From: Arctopsyche grandis | Taxonomy: Eukaryota; Arthropoda; Insecta; Trichoptera; Hydropsychidae | Reading direction: 5' to 3' | Assembly: GCF_051622035.1 (NCBI RefSeq) | Contig: NC_135362.1 | Coordinates: 12,217,501-12,281,500 of the forward strand | DNA: 64,000 nucleotides | Shown here: in pieces, positions 57,881 through 64,000 of the stretch | Layout of the letters: each line of letters begins with the position of its first letter | Position numbering within the stretch: the stretch's first letter is position 1 | Position numbers and translations under genes: made by a program | Notes under the pieces: model-generated | What the model saw: the letters and a program-made list of their open reading frames with translations, nothing else | Database searches by the model: none | What the model was told of the DNA's origin: nothing

Positions 57881-58214
57881 TGCAAACGATCGAAAAGCGC
57901 CAGACAGACTGAACCACAGATTAACAACACGTGTACCTTATGCGTGCGCACTGCTCGTGATTCTGTACCCTGTATACGTTCTGTGCTTCTGATACTTTCG
58001 TTCCAAATTTTTCCTTATTAAATTATTAAAAACTCGTCAGAAAGATCAAACTCAATTTTAATAATTACCATTATAATAATTGCATCTGCGCACATCGAAA
58101 GGTTACTCGTCATCTGATGTGCAATTTTTCATTCGTGAAGTCGAGAATTGCGTTTAAAGCAGCCATCCAGTTAATCTGTGGTTCAATCTGTCTGGCGCTT
58201 TTCGATCGTTTGCA
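57881..58214. repeat. Inverted repeat with 45-bp arms, older element
   Basis: 57881-57925 (TGCAAACGATCGAAAAGCGC...TTAAC) and 58170-58214 are inverted copies with one mismatch. GAAATACTCCG follows outside on the right (inverse, 58224-58234) and lies on the left at 57059-57069, beyond the inserted foldback. The original element therefore spanned about 57047-58240. Confidence 0.8.
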
Positions 58215-58399
58215 CCAAACCCCGGAGTATTTCATCACATAAAAGTCGAGTTAATTCAGGGCACGGCAATACTAGAGTAGTCACAAAGAGCTACCAATGA
58301 CAGGGAGAAGCGGGTCGACCGAGCCTCGCTTCCGAGCCTAGAGGGTCCGCCCTGTCGAGAATTCCGACTTTTACCGACATTTCTATCTAATTGAGGCGC

Positions 58400-59000
58400 T
58401 GGAGAAACCAAAAACTTTAAAAACAATATTACTATAACTAATTATATTTATTTACATGAAATTTACTAACATTCTAAAGTTAGTAAATTTAGGAAGTAAA
58501 CTTTGAGTGCTGACATATTTTCTGTTAAAAGCCCCCCACGCTGAAAATTTCGCCAACATTTGCAACTAGAATTATTTAGAAATCCAATAGAAAGCAGATA
58601 TAAAAATTGTAGCTAATCCAAACAAACCCTAGATCACTTCCCTAGATAACTATCACCGAGGATTTCAAGTTTCGCCTATCAGCGTATTTCAGGCTCATGG
58701 ACTTGTTGGCAAAACGTCGATAGACGTTGGTCAGCATTCAAAGGTTTAACAGAAATCTGTTTGAGGACCTTGATGCTCCTTGCCATAGGTGACGAAATAA
58801 TCAAATTGATAGGTGCCTCAGGGGAAGAGAATAAACTGCAACATCAAATGGACCTGAGTTGGTTGGGAACATTGAAGCTGAATTGTATAAGAATTTGAGG
58901 AATGCTCAGCAAACTATCCGTTAGTTTATAGAAATATTAATATTCAACAAGTTTCTTATTTAAATTTATTCCAAACGCATGTTTAAGCGGGTGGTGTACT
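58400..59000. other. Unidentified sequence
   Basis: A+T-rich with a less A+T-rich piece at 58650-58900. No ORF, splice pattern or known repeat recognised. Confidence 0.3.
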
Positions 59001-59400
59001 TTTAGGTATATGGGGGGCGGTTGGAGTGAAATGAAGGATTCAACAGAAAAGACGCCAGCACTCTAAGGGCTAACTTGGATTTGTTCAATTTAAAATACGC
59101 TGATCCGGTTGAGGAATTTTTTTTATTTGAGATCGTAAATGTGTTCTAACATATATTTTTATTCATATTTTATTTTATTTTTTGTTTTTTTTTTTATTAT
59201 TATTTATTTTATTTCTTTACTTTCATGCTTTCTTTTGTTATATTTTTATTTTTGTATCTTTTAATTATTTTTACAAACTTTTTATTAGCTTTAATTCATG
59301 TATATGTATGTACATATATATGTATATATTCTTAACTAGAATGACGCCCTGAAGTACATTTGTAATGTCACTATGGTTTAATTATAGTAAATATATAAAT
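59000..59400 (+). mobile_element. LINE 3' UTR and tail
   Basis: A T-rich body leads to TGACGCCCTGAAGTACATTT GTAATGTCA (stem TGAC/GTCA, 59342-59370), then an A+T-rich end. It matches the orphan tail at 14623-14651. No ORF attached. Confidence 0.4.
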
Positions 59401-59934
59401 ATATAATATATTTATATGAATATCGAGTTATCAATTAAAATGACTTTCCTACAAACTGACCAAATCTGATTTTAAAAATATATATTTTTTAAATTAGAGT
59501 TGTCCCATCTTCATCCCATTTTTTGCCATGGGTCAATTCTCAGATATACATATCTGGAGTAATAATTGAACAATACCTTTTTTCTTTTGACCTTTTTTAT
59601 TTTTATTTATAACATAGTACATAGGTACATACGTGAATCTATTCAAATGTCTCTTTTGATTAGATTCATTTTTTAAAGAAAAGACAAAAACGAAGCACGG
59701 TTTTTCAGATCTGCAAATATTGGGTTTTGGTCAAATTATTATTTACAAATATTATATAAATACTAAGAAACGGTCTTAAAAAAAATAAGAATAAAAATGG
59801 AAAAAAATGAGATGCGACATTTTTAAAATCTTATTGTTTCATTTGTCTGTTTCAATGTTGTACGCAATTTTTAATTTTGTTTTGTTTTATTGGATAAAAT
59901 TGTGTTTTCTAGATCTATAATATTACATATCCTG

Positions 59935-60119
59935 GAAAAAATCCTATTTAGGGATATTCTTTTTTATGATAAAATGACATTTTCTACAAAAATTCATTCT
60001 TTCTAAATAAAATTATATTTAAATTTTTGGGTATAAATTCATATTTTTGAAATAAAATATAGTCTGCATTTCAGTTAATATCATACTTTCGCGATAAAAT
60101 CATACTCGGAATTAAATTC
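59935..60119 (+). repeat. Degenerate tandem repeat, ~40-bp unit
   Basis: Repeated TCAT.(C/T)TTT...ATAAAAT blocks at about 59960, 59995, 60040 and 60082, ending in the palindromic GGAATTAAATTCC next to the solo LTR. Confidence 0.5.
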
Positions 60120-60123
60120 CTGG

Positions 60124-60629
60124 TGTGACGAACGTATTTACGCGCGTCTTTAGGCAGAGGGCGTTATACGTCGTTATTCTTCCAAGAGTCGAGTTATGTA
60201 GAAACGTGGACTAACCGTGGGATAGTCTTGGGCGTCTCTGAAGACGCTCGGCGGAGATTCTGGAGGTAGGTCTTTCCCGGATGGCGGCTGGCTGTAGAGA
60301 GGGTCGGCGGTCCTCTGGTCGGGTCCTCTCACGGCTGAGGTTTCTCCGGAAACGGCGTGAGGAATGCAGGGGACGTTGTGCTGGAACTCAGGGGAGGGAG
60401 TGATGCTACACTCGACCTCGCGGCGGTTCTTCAGCACGGATGGTGATGGATCTCTGGGCCCCGTCTCCCCCTGGAGACGTGCACAGGAGAGATCTTTCTT
60501 CGACGGGAGATCGCGGGTGAGAGAGCGAGCGCTACATGCGCGCGCGCCTATAAAGCTTTTCCCTGGGTAGCCACTCGAAATAAAGGGTGAGTGTTGCCCT
60601 ATGGGACGATGGGAAAACGTCGCGTTACA
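60124..60629. mobile_element. Solo LTR, 506 bp
   Basis: Starts TGTGACGAACGTATTTACGC and ends GCGTTACA, with CTGG on both sides (60120-60123, 60630-60633). TATA-like GCCTATAAAGC at about 60548 and AATAAA at about 60578 sit in promoter-then-poly(A) order, so transcription would be on the plus strand. No gag/pol sequence adjoins it. The long minus-strand frame across it is a by-product of its high G+C. Confidence 0.85.
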
Positions 60630-60639
60630 CTGGTCTATA

Positions 60640-61815
60640 TTTTTCACGTTTCGTGCATACATTTTGGTCGTCCATTTGGCCTAGCGTGAAGAAGGATCAT
60701 TACACTTAATAAGATTTATTGTACAATTGTGTTTAATAAAATCACACATTTAATCAACGGTGAGTTTTGACTTATTTTTCAAACAAATCTGTTAAAATGT
60801 TAGAATTACAATAAATATGATTGAATATTGTGAAATTTCGTAAATAAAATTTTGTGCTTGATTTTAAAAATAAAAACTGTTTTCCTTCATTTATTTACAT
60901 GACAATAAAACATCAAAATTTTGCACAGGTCTCCAAAGACGATGACAATCTAACCCAGCAATCGTTTTTTTTTCCTTCCTTTTATCCTTACTGCGCTATT
61001 TTCGTGATTCCACCGGAGTAAACAGAATGAAAGCGAGAAAATCTATTGTATTATTTCTTGGTGACTATTGTCTGTCTCGAACAATACCCGAGAGGGCGTT
61101 TTAAGTAAAAGAGCATAAAAGTCTTAAAGAAAAGGTCACGAACCAACACTGCAGAGGCAATTCACAAGTAATGATTATATGCACATACGTACAATACAAT
61201 AAGACTCATCGCGTCACATATTTTCAACAGGTTAACGACATTTTCGGGTCATAAATATGTAAATCGCACACATTTCAAGGACCACTTCAGACGATTGACA
61301 ACATACAGAACAACTGGAACATCAGAGGAGTAAATGAATTCACTTATTTAGGCAGCGCGTAGTACATACATACATATGTAGATCTACATAGTAAAATAGT
61401 TTCGACCCCTCGTAAAACGCATTTAGGTACATTTTCTACGCATCCCTCGTTTGTTCAAATTCAATTTATGGCGAAGAAAACTGGCTTCATTAACCCAAAT
61501 TAGCCTGGATCAAATTACTGAATCAGCTTTGCGTGTTCGCATAAACTGGCACTTGGGCATTGTTTCGGCAACGCCCTTGTAATCACCGAGATGAAAGAAG
61601 ATGACAAAGTTTTCCCTAAATTAAAAGTAACAACAGCGGTCCACTTTTACTCCTAGTCAATTTAAACTTTTCATGCGCTTAAATAAAAAATAAAAAAAAA
61701 TCAAATTAATATTGCGATTGCATTGAATACACAAGGGGATATAATTGGAGCCGTACTCAGTATAATAATAAAACAATAACTGCTCAACACTTATCATCCA
61801 ATCAACGACTTAGAC
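60640..61815. other. Intergenic, no gene seen
   Basis: A+T-rich at first; 60950-61680 is less A+T-rich and free of recognised repeats. A 25-bp string around ATGCACATACGTACAATACA (61178) recurs at 63392. Confidence 0.35.
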
Positions 61816-62340
61816 CAGTGCTACTCAAAAATTTTCAGTTGGCAGACCAGTATATTTTTTTTCAGTAATTCTCACGGACCAGCATCATATTTTTAAATAA
61901 AAAGGCTATATATGTACACATATGAGTGAAAACTTGCATGACAAATAAAATATATGTAATAAAATATATTTTATTGGATTCAAAGAAGTACAATATGTAT
62001 GAATATACTTGGACAAAGATGAAAAATGAAAATGAAAAAAAAAAACAATGAGACATATGAGCTTATTTGTATTTAGAAAACTTATCCAGTGGTGGTTTAA
62101 TCGTAGTGTATCATGAATATCCACATTATTACGATATTTTGTCTTAATTAAACCCATGGTTGAGAAACCAGCTTTGAAAAAGTAAGTTAGTGCAAGTATA
62201 TAAAGATCTGGGAATTCTGCTTTCAATTTGATCCAAAAGGACGCAAGTGAAGTTGTGGTTTCAAAACACTTTTAATTCTTGATTTGTAGACAGATCAATT
62301 AGTTTCTCTTCCAAATTAACTGTAATTGAAACGGCTTAAA
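61816..62340 (-). pseudogene. hAT transposon end and transposase C-terminus
   Basis: Left end CAGTGCTACTCAAA is a typical hAT terminus. On the minus strand: LEEKLIDLSTNQELKV, a frameshift, then FWIKLKAEFPDLYILAL and GFSTMGLIKTKYRN..DIHDTLRL, the hAT C-terminal dimerisation region, similar to GFSALAAMKTKY in the element at 36413. The rest of the gene and the right end are missing. Confidence 0.8.
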
Positions 62341-62477
62341 CATGGCTAATCTAATAGTAAACATTTTATTAAATTTATTTGAATAGTTTTATTTTATTTC
62401 AATTTTGTTTTCTTATTACATTTAATGTCACGGATTCTACAAACCAAAACTTACATAGGTACATAAATATATAAATA

Positions 62478-62505
62478 GTCTCTTTCGAAATTATATATAT
62501 TTATA
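62478..62505 (-). mobile_element. Helitron-like 5' terminus, minus strand
   Basis: Minus-strand TATATAATTTCGAAAGAGAC is the 5' end seen at 31594 and 40044. No matching 3' end follows below; probably truncated. Confidence 0.45.
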
Positions 62506-62509
62506 ATAT

Positions 62510-63035
62510 AATATATATATAAAAGGGACGCGATGTATGTATGTTTATGGGTATGATTGTGAATATGTTTATGGGTATGTATGTGGCGGACGCGTAGACA
62601 AGTATGGATTTCAAAAAAACAATTTTTGGAATACCAGAAGTATACGTTATGCATAGGGATGTGGCGTGACATCCGATCGGATCGTAGACGCGGGGAAGCA
62701 GGGTAGCATGGAAGTGGGGAAGTGGAGGGTGTGGAGCGTCTACCGTGTGCTCCTGATATTGAGCACCTGACTTGGAACGGGTGGCGTCAGTGTTAGATGC
62801 GCTGCGTGGGAGCGTACACACATACACATCCAGAAAGACACACGCACACACACATTCATTCATCATTTCGAACGGGTGAACGGCGCATTAATATCCGCGC
62901 GCGCCTATAAATTACCTTACACTATATAATAAATTTATACATAATATATAACATATATATGTATAAATTTATTTTAATTCGTGTATCAATTCCTTTCCGA
63001 AGCCACCCGTTGAAATCAACGGGCACAGTACTAGT
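62510..63035 (+). mobile_element. Helitron-like non-autonomous element with intact 3' hairpin
   Basis: The 3' end has CCCGTTG (63006-63012), AAAT, CAACGGG (63017-63023), then CACAGTACTAGT with CTAGT at 63031-63035: the canonical hairpin plus CTRRT. The body matches 18345-18770 on the other strand (GTATGTGGCGGACGCGTAGA, ATACGTTATGCATAGGGAT). No Rep/helicase frame; overlapping 121- and 73-codon frames are artefacts. Confidence 0.7.
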
Positions 63036-63483
63036 TCGTCATAATATTGAATGTATCTACAAGATTTGTTTATAAACTATCTACAAATTCTATTTTAATT
63101 TTGTGACTTGAGCCACCATAAATTGTTATAGAAATTATTTAAAAAAAGATAATATTTTTCATATCATGATTTTGGAAGTTTTTTCTATATTGTTAAAAAA
63201 ATAAGATACTTTTTAAATATTTTGTCTAACGCAGATGTTTTTCTTTTGAATTTTTTTTATAATTTATAACAAATAAATCGACTATTATGATGTTATGATG
63301 TATTTTTAATTTATTTTTTTTAAATTTATTAAAAAAATATTTCCCAAAAGCTTGCACTCCGTCCAAAACTTTGAACATCATAATTTAATATATGCACATA
63401 CGTACAATACAATAAGATACAATACAATACAATATTTCATAATAACTGTATTTCTGATTTCTGATTGTTTATGTATTTCATTA
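63036..63483. other. A+T-rich, no gene seen
   Basis: Contains the short repeat ATGCACATACGTACAATACA at 63392, also present at 61178. Confidence 0.4.
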
Positions 63484-63560
63484 ACGTACACCCGTCGCAT
63501 TGGAGCAAATCTGTAATGGCGAGTGTGTATTGATTTGTGACAATAAAATAAATAAAATAA
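63484..63560 (+). repeat. Orphan SINE/LINE 3' tail
   Basis: GTACACCCGTCGCATTGGAG...ATCTGTAATGGCGAGTGTGT, then (AAATA)n. Same tail as the SINE at 12731 and the LINE at 9690, without a recognisable body. Confidence 0.6.
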
Positions 63561-64000
63561 AATAATGATATTTATGGTAAAGACAAATGTGTTCAGTCAT
63601 TGCCATTATTTTTAACGCATAGCATCTGTAGTCAACATTTTCAACATCTGCAGTCGTTTGTAGAAAAATGTATACCGAACTTTGCTTCTCATTCGCCACA
63701 CTCGAGTGCACTTATGGATCCTTATTGCACTGCACTCCTACAAAGATATTCTTTCGTATAAATGACTTTTATATTATAACTAGTGGCCTGTGTGCACTCC
63801 ACTTGTGCACTATTTTTTTATAAATTAAAAATACGATTTTTTTCAAAAACATTTATTCAGTTTTAAATATTATTATTATATGCCACGTCTCCACGATTCC
63901 AAGGAGAGAAAGAGAAACGGAGCATGGTGAGTGAGTAACTCGTACAGTGATATACGCAAAGCCCGCGTCTATGCCGCTATGCCGCGTCTCTTTTCACGAT
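63561..64000. other. Intergenic to window end
   Basis: No gene recognised. The last 100 bases are less A+T-rich (CAAAGCCCGCGTCTATGCCG) and may begin a further unit cut by the window edge. Confidence 0.3.

Larger units (their letters stand above)
55744..58368. repeat. Inverted duplication bracketing the foldback cluster
   Basis: 55744-55870 and 58241-58368 are inverted copies (GTCGGAATTCTCGACAGGG, GGCTCGGAAGCGAGGCTC, ACTACTCTAGTATT, AATTAACTCGACTTTT), roughly 90 percent alike by eye, separated by about 2.4 kb that is filled with foldback elements and a solo LTR. The left copy is part of the CpG-rich block. Confidence 0.85.

Noticed and set aside
60174..60662. 162-codon minus-strand frame
   Set aside because: Lies across the solo LTR at 60124-60629 and extends beyond its end; G+C-driven frame opposite to the LTR's TATA/poly(A) order.

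Overview
This looks like a gene-poor, A+T-rich nuclear region from an insect, most probably a moth or butterfly. The basis is spliced animal genes, an RTE-type retrotransposon of the kind common in Lepidoptera, Helitron-like 3' ends with GCGAAGCC-type hairpins ending in CTAGT, tRNA-headed SINEs, and many (TA)n and CATACATATGTATG stretches. The order is inferred; no database was consulted.

Only two host genes can be supported, both on the minus strand. Positions 47536-49181 hold a five-exon Gfo/Idh/MocA-family NAD(P)-dependent oxidoreductase (inositol 2-dehydrogenase-like, 392 aa). Positions 51180-52973 hold a seven-exon CNOT7/Pop2/CAF1 deadenylase of the CCR4-NOT complex (287 aa), with all four DEDD catalytic residues, plus an in-frame upstream exon at 53060-53249. 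A CpG-rich block at 54990-55870 lies upstream of CNOT7 and may be its promoter region.

The left 47 kb has no recognisable host exon. It is a patchwork of transposon remains separated by several G+C-richer, low-repeat islands (about 4.1-4.5, 10.9-11.3, 15.7-16.3, 19.4-19.7, 22.0-22.5, 26.6-27.1, 28.1-28.6, 30.6-30.8 and 42.0-42.3 kb) that may be regulatory or conserved non-coding DNA. Recognisable transposons are a nearly complete RTE LINE (34079-39807) split by a hAT transposon (36413-39190, 8-bp duplication), a 5'-truncated Jockey-type LINE (17021-18207), a CR1/Jockey-like LINE fragment (9690-10640), a second hAT (45629-47166), a Tc1 remnant, Helitron-like elements and about a dozen SINEs.

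The right 9 kb (55.7-64 kb) holds foldback elements with 9-bp duplications (MULE/foldback-like), two solo LTRs with 4-bp duplications, an inverted duplication of the CpG-rich flank, and further hAT and Helitron pieces. The nesting can be ordered from target-site duplications, and in one case from a paralogous empty site.

The most interesting signal is a recurring hairpin at the 3' tails of several LINE and SINE families. The loop is conserved (GCATTGG...CTGT) while the stems change sequence but stay complementary. This suggests a shared structured RNA end, probably the mark recognised by the LINE reverse transcriptase.
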